Below are positions 1-7,574 of a DNA stretch of 17,873 nucleotides, in pieces. The notes under the pieces were generated by a model that was not told the DNA's origin, ran no database searches, and was given only the letters and a program-made list of their open reading frames with translations. Origin of the DNA: JBCDLI01 sp038745535 (GTDB lineage: Bacteria; Pseudomonadota; Alphaproteobacteria; Rhizobiales; Rhizobiaceae); contig JBCDLI010000053.1 of the NCBI GenBank assembly GCA_038745535.1, forward strand, positions 1-17,873. The letters run 5' to 3'. Position numbers and translations under genes: made by a program. How positions within the stretch are numbered: the first letter of the stretch is position 1; every line of letters begins with the position of its first letter.

Positions 1-55
1 ACTCCAAAAATAGAGCCTGCGCAGACGTTTTTCGCCACGTCACGCGAGTGTGCCG

Positions 56-1546
56 TCAGACCACCTCTTCATCCAGCGCGTACTCTTTAAGCTTGCGGTA
101 GAGCGTAGATCGCCCGATACCAAGGCGGCGGGCAACTTCGCTCATGCGGCCATTGTAACGGTCGAGTGCTGCCTCAATCGTATCGCTTTCCAAGTCGGTA
201 AGGCTACGGATGTGGCCGTCTTCGTCTACAAGCTTCAGATAGTCGGAATAATCTACTTCCGGTGCCGCGGCGATGGGCGTGCTGTGGTTGGGAGGTAATT
301 GGTAGGCTGCGTCGTCGCCTGCGTATTCCGGAGCGGAAGGGGGCGTTTTATCGAGTGCTATACCGTCAACTTGGGCTGCGATTTGTGGGAACAGATCCAC
401 GCCCAGTGTGTCGCTGTCGCTGAGCACCACCGCGCGGGATACCGCATTTTGTAACTGGCGAATGTTGCCCGGCCAATCGTGGCGAACGAGCAAGTCCATC
501 GCCTCTCGCGAAATGCCTGTTACATCAGACGGCCCTTGGATTTTTGCCTGTGTAATGAAGTAGTCGGTTAGTTCCGCGATGTCTTCTTTCCGGTAGCGCA
601 GGGGCGGTACCAGAATAGGGAAAACGTTCAGGCGATAATAAAGGTCCTCGCGGAAACGGCCTTCGCGCACGGCTGCGATCAAATCGCGATGCGTTGCTGA
701 GATTAGCCGCACATTCACCTTTTTAGATGACCGCGCCCCCACCGGTTCCACTTCACCGTCTTGTATTGCGCGCAGGACCTTGACCTGAGCCTCAAGCGGA
801 AGGTCACCGATTTCATCGAGGAAAAGCGTTCCGCCATCGGCTTCTATGAATTTGCCGGTATGCTTTTCCGTGGCGCCCGTAAACGCACCGCGCTCGTGAC
901 CGAAAAGGATGCTTTCGACCAGATTTTCCGGAATAGCGCCGCAATTGACGATGACGAATGGTTTGTTTGCCCGTGCTGATTGCGATTGCAGTGACCGCGC
1001 GACGAGCTCCTTGCCCGTGCCCGATTCGCCTTCAATGAGGACAGGAATGTCCGACGCAGCGGCTTTCGTGATCAGCCGTTGCACCCGCTTCATAGGCTCG
1101 CATTGGCCGATAAATGTGGTGGTTGCTGCTCTGGAGGAGGTTTTGGCAGGCTTTGGTTCGCTCGTTTTCGACGCTGAGACTTTCAGGGCGTCGATAATCG
1201 CGCGGTTTAACTTTTCGACCGGCGTCGGTTTTACGCAGAAATCGAAAGCGCCCGCGCGCATGGCCGATACCGCAACATCAACCCCGCCTTTTGCAGTTTG
1301 CACGATCACCGGAATTTCGATGTCTTTTTCAGCCATCCGAGCCATGACCGCTAAGCCGTCCATGCCGGGCATGATCAGGTCGAGGACAATCACGTGGGGT
1401 TGCGGTCGCTGGCGATTTTCCAAAAGCTCCAGCGCCATGTCGCCGGAGTTCAGCGTGGTCACGTCATAACCGAGTTTCGTTATTGCCGCTTGCAGCAATC
1501 GACATTGGACCGGATCATCGTCTACTACGAGAACTCGTTTACTCAT
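56..1546 (-). CDS. Sigma-54-dependent response regulator (REC-AAA+-Fis)
   Basis: This 496-residue NtrC-type activator would be phosphorylated by a sensor kinase and then remodel sigma-54 RNA polymerase by ATP hydrolysis. The receiver domain (about 1-120) has the acidic pocket D9-D11, phosphoacceptor D56, T84 and K106. The AAA+ domain (about 143-380) has Walker A GESGTGKE at 173-180, an intact GAFTGA sigma-54 contact loop at 220-225 and Walker B with LDE near 243-245. The last 45 residues form a Fis-type helix-turn-helix (EVARRLGIGRSTLYRKLKEY). All catalytic and contact motifs are intact, so it should be active. No histidine kinase lies in the window, so its partner is unknown, and I cannot assign a name such as ntrC, ntrX or tacA. 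It is divergent from the oligoendopeptidase gene, and the 130-bp space between them carries a perfect palindrome. The family is certain; the regulon is not. Confidence 0.95.
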   Translation of the reverse strand: MSKRVLVVDDDPVQCRLLQAAITKLGYDVTTLNSGDMALELLENRQRPQPHVIVLDLIMPGMDGLAVMARMAEKDIEIPVIVQTAKGGVDVAVSAMRAGAFDFCVKPTPVEKLNRAIIDALKVSASKTSEPKPAKTSSRAATTTFIGQCEPMKRVQRLITKAAASDIPVLIEGESGTGKELVARSLQSQSARANKPFVIVNCGAIPENLVESILFGHERGAFTGATEKHTGKFIEADGGTLFLDEIGDLPLEAQVKVLRAIQDGEVEPVGARSSKKVNVRLISATHRDLIAAVREGRFREDLYYRLNVFPILVPPLRYRKEDIAELTDYFITQAKIQGPSDVTGISREAMDLLVRHDWPGNIRQLQNAVSRAVVLSDSDTLGVDLFPQIAAQVDGIALDKTPPSAPEYAGDDAAYQLPPNHSTPIAAAPEVDYSDYLKLVDEDGHIRSLTDLESDTIEAALDRYNGRMSEVARRLGIGRSTLYRKLKEYALDEEVV

Positions 1547-1582
1547 ACGTTGCGGCCACCGTGGGAATTAGGGTCAATCGGT

Positions 1583-1596
1583 CGTGAAATTTCACG
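1583..1596. promoter_or_regulatory. Perfect 14-bp palindrome, candidate operator
   Basis: CGTGAAATTTCACG reads the same on both strands. It sits 37 bp upstream of the response regulator ATG and about 90 bp upstream of the oligoendopeptidase start, in the only space between these divergent genes. Its length and symmetry fit a site for a dimeric helix-turn-helix protein, possibly the response regulator itself. That assignment is inference. Confidence 0.4.
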
Positions 1597-1685
1597 CACT
1601 GGTGATCCAAGGTGGCACAGCCGACATAATTCCTGACTAAGTAAGTGTTTCAAAATTTATCGAACGTCGAAGGTCGGTGCCCGAA

Positions 1686-3542
1686 ATGCCATTAAACCCC
1701 GGAAGCCTTGCCAAGGCGGTGTTTCAGAAAAGTTCAAAAGCCAATGCGCTGAAACAGGAGCCACTTGATAGCCTGCCTGTTTGGAACCTGACCGATCTTT
1801 TCCCTTCAGTTGATGCTGACGAAACGCGTGCAGCCATTAAGGATGCGGTCCCACTTTGTGCCTCGTTTGAGGAAAAGCACAAAGGCAAGCTCGGTGACGC
1901 CCTGGAAGCAGGTGTGCTTGGCGCAGTGATTGCTGAATACGAGCAGATTGAGGATCGACTCGGTCGTCTCATATCGTTTGCAAGCCTGGTCTATGCGGGC
2001 AACACGACAGAGCCGACCAACGCAAAATTTTACGGCGACGTTCAACAAACCCTAACCGCGGCCGGTTCTCACCTCCTGTTCTTCTCGCTGGAACTGAACG
2101 CGTTGGACGAGGCAGCTTTGGAGGCCGGATTTGATAGCGATAACATTCTGGCGAAGTATCGCCCGTGGCTATCGGATTTGCGGAAGGAGAAGCCGCATCA
2201 ACTGGAGCCGCAGGTTGAGAAGTTGTTCCTTGAGAAAAGCGCGACGGGAACGGCGGCGTTCAATCGCCTCTTCGATGAGACAATGGCTGCCCTTCGCTTT
2301 GATATTGATGGAAAACGTTTGGCGCTCGAACCCGCGTTGAACCTGCTGCTGGATCAGGATCGCGAAAAGCGTCACGATGCGTACGACGCAATATCGAAAA
2401 CCCTTGGGGAAAACGAGCGGACGTTCCTGCTGATCACGAACACGCTCGCAAAAGACAAAGAAATTTCAGATCGTTGGCGTGGCTTTGAAGATGTCGCTGA
2501 CAGCCGCCACCTTGCCAACCGCGTGGAAAAACCCGTCGTTGATGCTCTTGTTGAAGCAGTCCAGCAGAAATTCCCTGCAATTTCCCACCGCTATTACGCT
2601 ATGAAAGCGAAATGGTTGGGCTTCGACAAGCTTCAAGCGTGGGACCGTAATGCGCCGCTGCCATCGACCAACGAAGAGGTCATCGAATGGGACACAGCGC
2701 AGCAAATCGTGCTTGATGCATACGGGAAATTTAGCCCGGAAGTGGCGTCGATTGCCAAGCGTTTCTTTGACGAGCGTTGGATTGATGCGCCGTCGCGCGA
2801 TGGCAAAGCGCCGGGCGCGTTTTCTCATCCGACTGTGCCGTCGGCGCACCCCTACGTGCTGCTTAACTATCTGGGCAAGCCCCGCGACGTGATGGTCCTA
2901 GCGCACGAATTGGGTCACGGTGTGCATCAGGTCCTAGCGGCAGAGCAGGGTGCACTTCTGGCCTCGACACCGCTCACTCTCGCCGAAACCGCATCGGTGT
3001 TTGGCGAAATGTTGACTTTTCAATCGCTGCTTTCGGCCACATCCGACCCGCTACAGAGAAAAACCATGCTGGCTCAAAAGGCCGAAGACATGATCAACAC
3101 GGTGGTGCGGCAGATCAGTTTTTATATGTTTGAACGGCTGGTGCATGAACATCGTCGGGACGGTGAAATGACCGCTGATGACATTGCTTCACATTGGCTC
3201 CATGTTTCACGCCAAAGTCTCGGGCCGTCGGTTGAACTCGACGAGCGCTACCGGATTTTTTGGGCTTATGTGCCGCATTTTATCCACTCGCCGTTTTACG
3301 TCTATGCCTATGCGTTTGGTGATTGCCTCGTTAATTCACTCTACGCAGTCTATCAAAACGCCGAGGATGGCTTCCAGGAGCGGTATCTTCAGCTGCTGCG
3401 GGCCGGTGGATCGAAACATCACAGCGAATTGCTGGCGCCATTTGGATTGGACGCTTCGGCGCCTGACTTCTGGTTGGGTGGTCTGTCGGTGATCGAGGGA
3501 ATCATCGATCAGTTAGAAGAGATTGATCGAACACTCGACTGA
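1686..3542 (+). CDS. pepF: M3-family oligoendopeptidase F
   Basis: This is a zinc metallopeptidase of family M3 that cleaves short peptides in the cytoplasm, probably in peptide turnover. There is no signal peptide. From the ATG at 1686 it has 618 residues, close to the roughly 600 usual for PepF. The zinc site HELGH is at 407-411 (H407, catalytic E408, H411), and the third ligand is E434 in the LAETAS motif 27 residues after the first histidine. The helical N-terminal oligopeptidase F domain begins with PVWNLTDLFPS, and the C-terminal part (HFIHSPFYVYAYAFGDCLVNSLY) is typical of the family. An in-frame GTG lies at 1677. The purine-rich GAAGG at 1669-1673 is 3 nt from that GTG and 12 nt from the ATG, so the start is uncertain by three codons. 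It is divergent from the response regulator, with no obvious terminator after it. Confidence 0.93.
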   Translation: MPLNPGSLAKAVFQKSSKANALKQEPLDSLPVWNLTDLFPSVDADETRAAIKDAVPLCASFEEKHKGKLGDALEAGVLGAVIAEYEQIEDRLGRLISFASLVYAGNTTEPTNAKFYGDVQQTLTAAGSHLLFFSLELNALDEAALEAGFDSDNILAKYRPWLSDLRKEKPHQLEPQVEKLFLEKSATGTAAFNRLFDETMAALRFDIDGKRLALEPALNLLLDQDREKRHDAYDAISKTLGENERTFLLITNTLAKDKEISDRWRGFEDVADSRHLANRVEKPVVDALVEAVQQKFPAISHRYYAMKAKWLGFDKLQAWDRNAPLPSTNEEVIEWDTAQQIVLDAYGKFSPEVASIAKRFFDERWIDAPSRDGKAPGAFSHPTVPSAHPYVLLNYLGKPRDVMVLAHELGHGVHQVLAAEQGALLASTPLTLAETASVFGEMLTFQSLLSATSDPLQRKTMLAQKAEDMINTVVRQISFYMFERLVHEHRRDGEMTADDIASHWLHVSRQSLGPSVELDERYRIFWAYVPHFIHSPFYVYAYAFGDCLVNSLYAVYQNAEDGFQERYLQLLRAGGSKHHSELLAPFGLDASAPDFWLGGLSVIEGIIDQLEEIDRTLD

Positions 3543-3650
3543 GGTTTGACGCGCTCCGTTAACCAAAATTAACAATTTTTACTCCTATCGAGAGCGAGCT
3601 GCGGTAGCATTCGAAAAAAATTGTATCAATCTGAAACGGATCAGGGCGAA

Positions 3651-4034
3651 ATGGGCGCGATAATGAGACTGAGAACGGCGGCAATATTGGCGTTGTGTGT
3701 GGCAACAGCAGGCTGTGTGATTGAAAACGGACCACGACGCGGTGGTCCCGTCGCAATCCAGCCAATGGGTCTGGAAGGGCAGTGGCAAAACACCCAAGGG
3801 CTCTATAGTGCGAGCTTCTCAAACTCCTCCACCGTGTGGGTTGATACCCAGACCGGAGAAACGCTTATCCGCGGTTCATATCAGCAATTGTCTCCCACCG
3901 ATTATGCACTGGTGTTGACGTCGGAAGAATCCGGTCAAACCCGGCGCGCAAACTGCCGCCTTTTTGGCAGAAATCAGCTTAACTGCTCCCGTGACGACGG
4001 TAACCAATTCTCGATGGTGAGGTTGGCGACGTGA
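3651..4034 (+). CDS. Omp10-like outer membrane lipoprotein
   Basis: This 127-residue protein has a lipoprotein-type signal: a basic start, a hydrophobic run (AAILALCVATAG) and C22 as the likely lipidated cysteine. The -3 residue of the lipobox is Thr rather than the usual Leu. The mature part resembles Brucella Omp10 as I remember it: a GLEGQW opening like GIEGSW, a GSYQQLSP segment like GNYLYLSP, and an NCRL...NQLNCS ending like NCAL...TQLNCT with the same two cysteines. Function in this family is unproven; Brucella Omp10 is a surface-exposed minor lipoprotein. Two starts are possible: ATG 3651 (AGGG 4 nt upstream) or ATG 3663, which gives a signal peptide closer in length to Omp10. It stands alone between the peptidase and the nucleotidase genes. 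Confidence 0.8.
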   Translation: MGAIMRLRTAAILALCVATAGCVIENGPRRGGPVAIQPMGLEGQWQNTQGLYSASFSNSSTVWVDTQTGETLIRGSYQQLSPTDYALVLTSEESGQTRRANCRLFGRNQLNCSRDDGNQFSMVRLAT

Positions 4035-4081
4035 TCTGTCTAAGGCTGCTTGTGAATTCTCTATAACACCGCGCGTTTTTG

Positions 4082-4110
4082 TTGACGGCGGGCCAGCGGC
4101 CTTTAAAAAT
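4082..4110 (+). promoter_or_regulatory. Candidate promoter of the 5'-nucleotidase gene
   Basis: A TTGACG -35 hexamer (4082-4087) is followed after 16 to 17 bp by an A-rich -10 region (TAAAAAT, 4104-4110) about 70 bp upstream of the ATG at 4179. The -35 matches well and the -10 only moderately. It lies in a 144-bp gene-free space that shows nothing else recognisable. Confidence 0.4.
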
Positions 4111-4178
4111 CCCTGCAGCCGAAAAGCTGGTCGGTCTTACGGTTTGGCGACCAGCGAAGCTGACAGGGAGCTCCTTAT

Positions 4179-6257
4179 ATGAAATCCATCAAATCCGTTG
4201 CTTTGCTGGCCGCTGCTGCGACCGCACTATCCGGCACGACTGCGCTGGCCGACTACACACTCAACATTTTGCACATTAACGATCTGCATTCACGCATTGA
4301 GCCAATCAATCGTTTCGACAGCACGTGTAATGCAGACGACGAGGCGGAAGGGAAATGCTTCGGTGGTGTGGCTCGATTAAAGACCAAAATCGACGAGCGA
4401 CGCGAACGGCTGACGAGCACCGGTCAAAATGTCATCACGCTTGATGCCGGTGACCAGTTTCAGGGATCACTCTTCTATACGACCTACAAAGGCACAACAG
4501 CTGCCGGTTTCATGAATGGCATTGGCTTTGATGCGATGGCTGTTGGCAATCATGAATTCGATGATGGCCCGGAGGCGCTTGATAGCTTTATCAATCTGGT
4601 CGAGTTTCCGGTGATTTCCGGCAACACGATTGCATCGGAAGAGTCAGTGCTCGCGGGGAAAATCCCTTCGCACGCGGTGCTTGAAGTTGGTGGCGAGCGC
4701 ATTGGTATTGTGTCGGTTCTTGCAACTGACACGGACGAAACCTCATCACCCGGCCCGACGATTGAGATTATCGACGAGATTGAACATCTGACTGCCAAGG
4801 TTGCTGAACTGGAAGCAGATGGCATCAATAAGATCGTGCTGCTGTCCCATGTCGGTCTTGCGCGCGACAAGGAAATCGCTGCGGCTGTGGACGGTATTGA
4901 TGTCATCGTAGGCGGCCATAGCCATACGCTTCTTTCCAACATCGATGAGGATGCGGCGGATACTTATCCGGTTCGGGTTGCAAACCCATCTGGCGTGGAT
5001 GTGCCAATTGTTCAGGCCTATGCCTATTCCAAGTATCTCGGCGAACTGCGGGTCACCTTTGATGACGAAGGCAATGTTACCCGCGCCGCTGGTGAACCGC
5101 ACCTCCTTGATGCGTCGGTTACGCCGGATGCGGGTGTGGCTGAGCGCGTTGCCGCTTTGGCTGCTCCGATCGAAGAACTAAAGGCGCGTCCTGTTGGTGA
5201 GGCAGCAGCAGCGATTGAAGGCAGCCGTGAGGTTTGTCGAGCGATGGAATGTGCGATGGGCAACCTGGTGGCGGATGCAATCGTTGATCGCGTGAAAGAT
5301 CAGGGCGTCACCATCGCGATCCAAAACGGCGGCGGGCTTCGTGCTTCCATCGATGAGGGACAGATCACCATGGGCGAGGTGCTCACGGTCCTGCCATTCC
5401 AGAACACGCTTGCGACCTTTGAAATCAGCGGCGCTGGCATTGTCGAAGCGCTGGAAAATGGCGTTAGCCGGATTGACGACGGGGCAGGGCGCTTCCCACA
5501 GGTCTCTGGCCTTAAATACACGTTTGACAAGGATGCGGAGCCCGGAAGTCGTATCTCTGACGTGATGGTCGCTGACGGCAATGGAGGCTTCGGGCCAATT
5601 GATGAAGGCGCGACCTACAAGGTCGGCACAAACAATTACATGCGCGGTGGCGGCGATGGCTATGGTGTCTTCGCAAGTGATGCCCAAAACGCCTACGATT
5701 TCGGTCCCGGACTTGAAATGGTCGTTGCAGACTACATCGCTGCTAACAGCCCCTATGAGCCTTACACCGACGGGCGTATTACTGCCAGCACAGCTGAGCT
5801 GGCTGCACCGGAACTGACCGAAGAAGCGACCGAAGAAGAAGCGGCTGCGGACACCGGTGCACCCGTAGTCGTGCCGGAAACCGGCTTATCTGCCTCTACG
5901 CTTTCGACCGATGGTCCGACAATCACTGTTGAGCCGTCAGAGTCAGAAGCGCCTGCTTCTGAGGAAGAAGCATCGGCAACCGAAGAAAGCGCCACTGAGG
6001 AAACCGAAGTCGTCGTTGCGGTTCCAGAGACCGGTTTAGCCGCTTCGACGCTTTCTACAGACGGTCCGACCATTGCTACTGAAGCAGAAGCGGACGGCAA
6101 TGCGCCCACCTATACGATTGCCGCAGGTGACAACTTTTGGGAGTTGGCACGTGAATTCTACGGTGACGCCACGATGTTCACTAAGCTGATTGAAGCCAAT
6201 CCGGACGCCGATCCCACCGATCTAAAAGTCGGCGCAAGCATCGTTGTGCCCGAGTAA
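4179..6257 (+). CDS. Secreted 5'-nucleotidase / metallophosphatase with C-terminal LysM
   Basis: This 692-residue enzyme of the UshA/5'-nucleotidase family would remove phosphate from nucleotides in the periplasm using two metal ions. The signal peptide ends at about A24 (TALA|DYT). The calcineurin-like domain carries all metal-site motifs: NDLH (D35, H37), GDQFQG (D92), GNHE (N124, H125), LSHVG (H224) and GGHSHT (H247, H249). The nucleotide-binding C-domain (about 335-530) has MGNLVADAI and NGGGLRAS. After this the usual family member ends. Here an acidic Ala/Glu/Thr linker (about 540-640) containing two near-identical modules leads to a LysM domain (about 645-692: YTIAAGDNFWELAREFYG...IVVPE). 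LysM binds peptidoglycan, so the enzyme is probably tethered to the wall. AGGGAG at 4165-4170, 8 nt before the ATG, is a strong ribosome binding site. A terminator follows, so it is probably monocistronic. Confidence 0.93.
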   Translation: MKSIKSVALLAAAATALSGTTALADYTLNILHINDLHSRIEPINRFDSTCNADDEAEGKCFGGVARLKTKIDERRERLTSTGQNVITLDAGDQFQGSLFYTTYKGTTAAGFMNGIGFDAMAVGNHEFDDGPEALDSFINLVEFPVISGNTIASEESVLAGKIPSHAVLEVGGERIGIVSVLATDTDETSSPGPTIEIIDEIEHLTAKVAELEADGINKIVLLSHVGLARDKEIAAAVDGIDVIVGGHSHTLLSNIDEDAADTYPVRVANPSGVDVPIVQAYAYSKYLGELRVTFDDEGNVTRAAGEPHLLDASVTPDAGVAERVAALAAPIEELKARPVGEAAAAIEGSREVCRAMECAMGNLVADAIVDRVKDQGVTIAIQNGGGLRASIDEGQITMGEVLTVLPFQNTLATFEISGAGIVEALENGVSRIDDGAGRFPQVSGLKYTFDKDAEPGSRISDVMVADGNGGFGPIDEGATYKVGTNNYMRGGGDGYGVFASDAQNAYDFGPGLEMVVADYIAANSPYEPYTDGRITASTAELAAPELTEEATEEEAAADTGAPVVVPETGLSASTLSTDGPTITVEPSESEAPASEEEASATEESATEETEVVVAVPETGLAASTLSTDGPTIATEAEADGNAPTYTIAAGDNFWELAREFYGDATMFTKLIEANPDADPTDLKVGASIVVPE
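5865..6071 (+). repeat. Two 20-residue coding repeats in the nucleotidase linker
   Basis: Codons at 5865-5924 and 6012-6071 encode the same 20-residue module with two changes: V-V/A-VPETGL-S/A-ASTLSTDGPTI. An 87-base Glu/Ala/Ser-rich spacer separates the copies. The bases have drifted at synonymous positions while the protein is kept, which suggests an older duplication under selection rather than a recent slip. Confidence 0.85.
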
Positions 6258-6279
6258 TCTCAATCAAAATGATGATGAG

Positions 6280-6307
6280 AAGGCGTCGCGTTTGCGGCGC
6301 CTTTTTT
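6280..6307 (+). terminator. Intrinsic terminator after the 5'-nucleotidase gene
   Basis: A 10-bp stem (AAGGCGTCGC, 6280-6289, with GCGGCGCCTT, 6294-6303, one G-T pair) closes a GTTT loop and runs into a T tract through 6307. It starts 22 bp after the stop codon and is the clearest terminator in the window. Confidence 0.88.
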
Positions 6308-6349
6308 CTATTGCGTTAATCTGACGCCCGTATTTCGTCGTAGGCCCAT

Positions 6350-6366
6350 TTGAGAACAATTCCAAA
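6350..6366. promoter_or_regulatory. Iron-control-element-like site upstream of hemH
   Basis: TTGAGAA-CAA-TTCCAAA is an imperfect 7-3-7 inverted repeat. It matches 12 of 14 fixed positions of the Irr operator (ICE, TTTAGAA-N3-TTCTAAA as I remember it). It overlaps the likely hemH -35 box, where a bound repressor would block transcription. Irr is the heme-responsive iron regulator of Rhizobiales. The assignment rests on a remembered consensus. Confidence 0.4.
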
Positions 6367-6378
6367 CTGCGCTATCTA
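6350..6378 (+). promoter_or_regulatory. Candidate hemH promoter
   Basis: TTGAGA (6350-6355) and TATCTA (6373-6378) are separated by 17 bp. This predicts a transcript start near 6385 and a leader of about 37 nt before the ATG at 6422. The -10 box matches only at its first three positions. The position, directly after the upstream gene's terminator, supports it. Confidence 0.4.
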
Positions 6379-6421
6379 GCTCTCATTGGAGAAGCCGGAT
6401 GTTTTCGTCGGGGTACGTCGC

Positions 6422-7486
6422 ATGAATGTGCAAACACAATTAAATCGGTTGATGGCAAAAGCGGTTGGACCGCTGCCGCCGGAACACCCGCGCGTGAAAA
6501 TTGGTAAGGTTGGCATCTTGCTGATCAACCTTGGAACGCCCGACGGCACAGATTTCCGTTCTATGCGTCGCTATCTGCAGGAGTTCCTTACCGATAAGCG
6601 CGTGATTGAGTGGCCAAAAGCGCTTTGGTATCCGATTTTGTACGGCATCGTTTTGAACGTTCGTCCCGGACGGATTGGCAAGGCCTACGAGGAAATCTGG
6701 AACCACGAGCTCGATGAAAGCTATTTGCGCACGTACACCCGTTCGCAAGCGGAAAAGCTAGGCGAGACGCTAACTGACCATGAAAACATCGTTGTTGATT
6801 GGGCGATGCGCTATGGAAACCCATCCATTAAGGAGCGAATGGAGCACCTGATGGCAGAGGGTTGTGATCGCATTCTCGCGTTTCCGCTTTATCCGCATTA
6901 CTCGGCTGCAACGACTGCAACCGTGAACGATAAGGTGTTTGAAGTTCTGCAAAACACGCGTTTTCAGTCTGCACTTCGCACGGTACCATCCTACCATGAT
7001 GAGCCGGTGTATATCGAAGCTCTGGCGCGGTCCCTTGAGACACACCTCTCGAAATTGGATTTTGAGCCAGAACGCGTCATTGCGTCCTACCACGGTATTC
7101 CGCAAAGTTATTTCAAGCGCGGCGATCCCTACCATTGTCACTGTCACAAGACATCGCGTCTTCTTGAGCAGCGACTCGGTTGGGAAAAGGGTCGTCTGAT
7201 GACCTGTTTCCAGTCGCGTTTTGGTCCTGAAGAATGGCTTCAGCCATACACGGACAAAACTCTGGAAGCTTTGCCGAGCCAAGGCGTGAAGTCTGTCGCC
7301 GTGTTCAATCCGGGATTTGTTTCGGACTGTTTGGAAACGCTAGAGGAAATCGCTGGCGAGGGCCACGAGATTTTCGAAGAGGCGGGCGGTGAAAACTTCA
7401 CCTATATTCCGTGCTTGAATGATAGCGAGGACGGCATGGCAGTGATCGAAACCATGGTTCGCCGCGAGCTTCAGGGCTGGGTATAA
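6422..7486 (+). CDS. hemH: Ferrochelatase (heme synthase step)
   Basis: Ferrochelatase inserts Fe2+ into protoporphyrin IX, the last step of protoheme synthesis. The protein has 354 residues from ATG 6422, normal for an alphaproteobacterial enzyme. Family landmarks run in order: GILLINLGTPDG near the start, FLTDKRVIEWP, YPHYSAATT, SYHGIPQSYFKRGDPY with the metal-site His at 224, FQSRFGPEEWLQPYTD, and NPGFVSDCLETLEEI with E305 of the active site. No iron-sulphur cysteine cluster is seen at the C-terminus, and there is no transmembrane segment. An in-frame TTG at 6386 would add 12 residues, but GGGG at 6410-6413 lies 8 nt before ATG 6422, which decides the start. It stands alone after a terminator with its own candidate promoter and an Irr-box-like element. 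Confidence 0.96.
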   Translation: MNVQTQLNRLMAKAVGPLPPEHPRVKIGKVGILLINLGTPDGTDFRSMRRYLQEFLTDKRVIEWPKALWYPILYGIVLNVRPGRIGKAYEEIWNHELDESYLRTYTRSQAEKLGETLTDHENIVVDWAMRYGNPSIKERMEHLMAEGCDRILAFPLYPHYSAATTATVNDKVFEVLQNTRFQSALRTVPSYHDEPVYIEALARSLETHLSKLDFEPERVIASYHGIPQSYFKRGDPYHCHCHKTSRLLEQRLGWEKGRLMTCFQSRFGPEEWLQPYTDKTLEALPSQGVKSVAVFNPGFVSDCLETLEEIAGEGHEIFEEAGGENFTYIPCLNDSEDGMAVIETMVRRELQGWV

Positions 7487-7504
7487 CCCTCGCCTTCGGC
7501 GCTG

Positions 7505-7533
7505 TTCATCGTCCCATTTCAATACACTATTAA
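7505..7533 (+). promoter_or_regulatory. Weak candidate promoter of the beta-barrel gene
   Basis: TTCATC (7505-7510) and TATTAA (7528-7533) are 17 bp apart. The -10 matches 4 of 6 and the -35 3 of 6. Transcription would start near 7540, at the left arm of the hairpin that covers the ribosome binding site. Confidence 0.3.
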
Positions 7534-7537
7534 CCCA

Positions 7538-7569
7538 ACCTCTTTACGTTTCAGTAATCGTAAAGAGGT
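7538..7569 (+). promoter_or_regulatory. Hairpin burying the Shine-Dalgarno of the beta-barrel gene
   Basis: ACCTCTTTACG (7538-7548) and CGTAAAGAGGT (7559-7569) form a perfect 11-bp inverted repeat around a 10-nt loop. The right arm contains AGAGG (7564-7568), the Shine-Dalgarno for the GTG at 7575. In RNA the stem would hide the ribosome binding site. No T run follows, so it is not a terminator. As DNA it could instead be an operator. Confidence 0.65.
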
Positions 7570-7574
7570 CTCCG

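Noticed and set aside
909..1469. 186-codon open frame on + opposite the response regulator
   Set aside because: It is antisense to a complete, motif-rich AAA+ gene, has no family features, and is explained by codon bias of the opposite strand.
1613..1628. TGGCAC resembling the -24 part of a sigma-54 promoter between the two divergent genes
   Set aside because: The GC of the -12 element is absent at the required distance.
3558..3580. GTTAA/TTAAC hairpin followed by T run after pepF
   Set aside because: The stem has only 5 mostly A-T pairs, too weak to call a terminator.
5178..5687. 169-codon open frame on - opposite the 5'-nucleotidase
   Set aside because: It lies within the conserved C-domain of the nucleotidase and has no signal, motif or ribosome binding site of its own.
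5871..6032. VPETG motifs resembling sortase LPXTG signals
   Set aside because: They are internal, lack a following hydrophobic segment and basic tail, and the organism appears Gram-negative.
7491..7501. CGCC-TTC-GGCG hairpin after hemH
   Set aside because: It is a 4-bp stem with no T run; not enough for a terminator.
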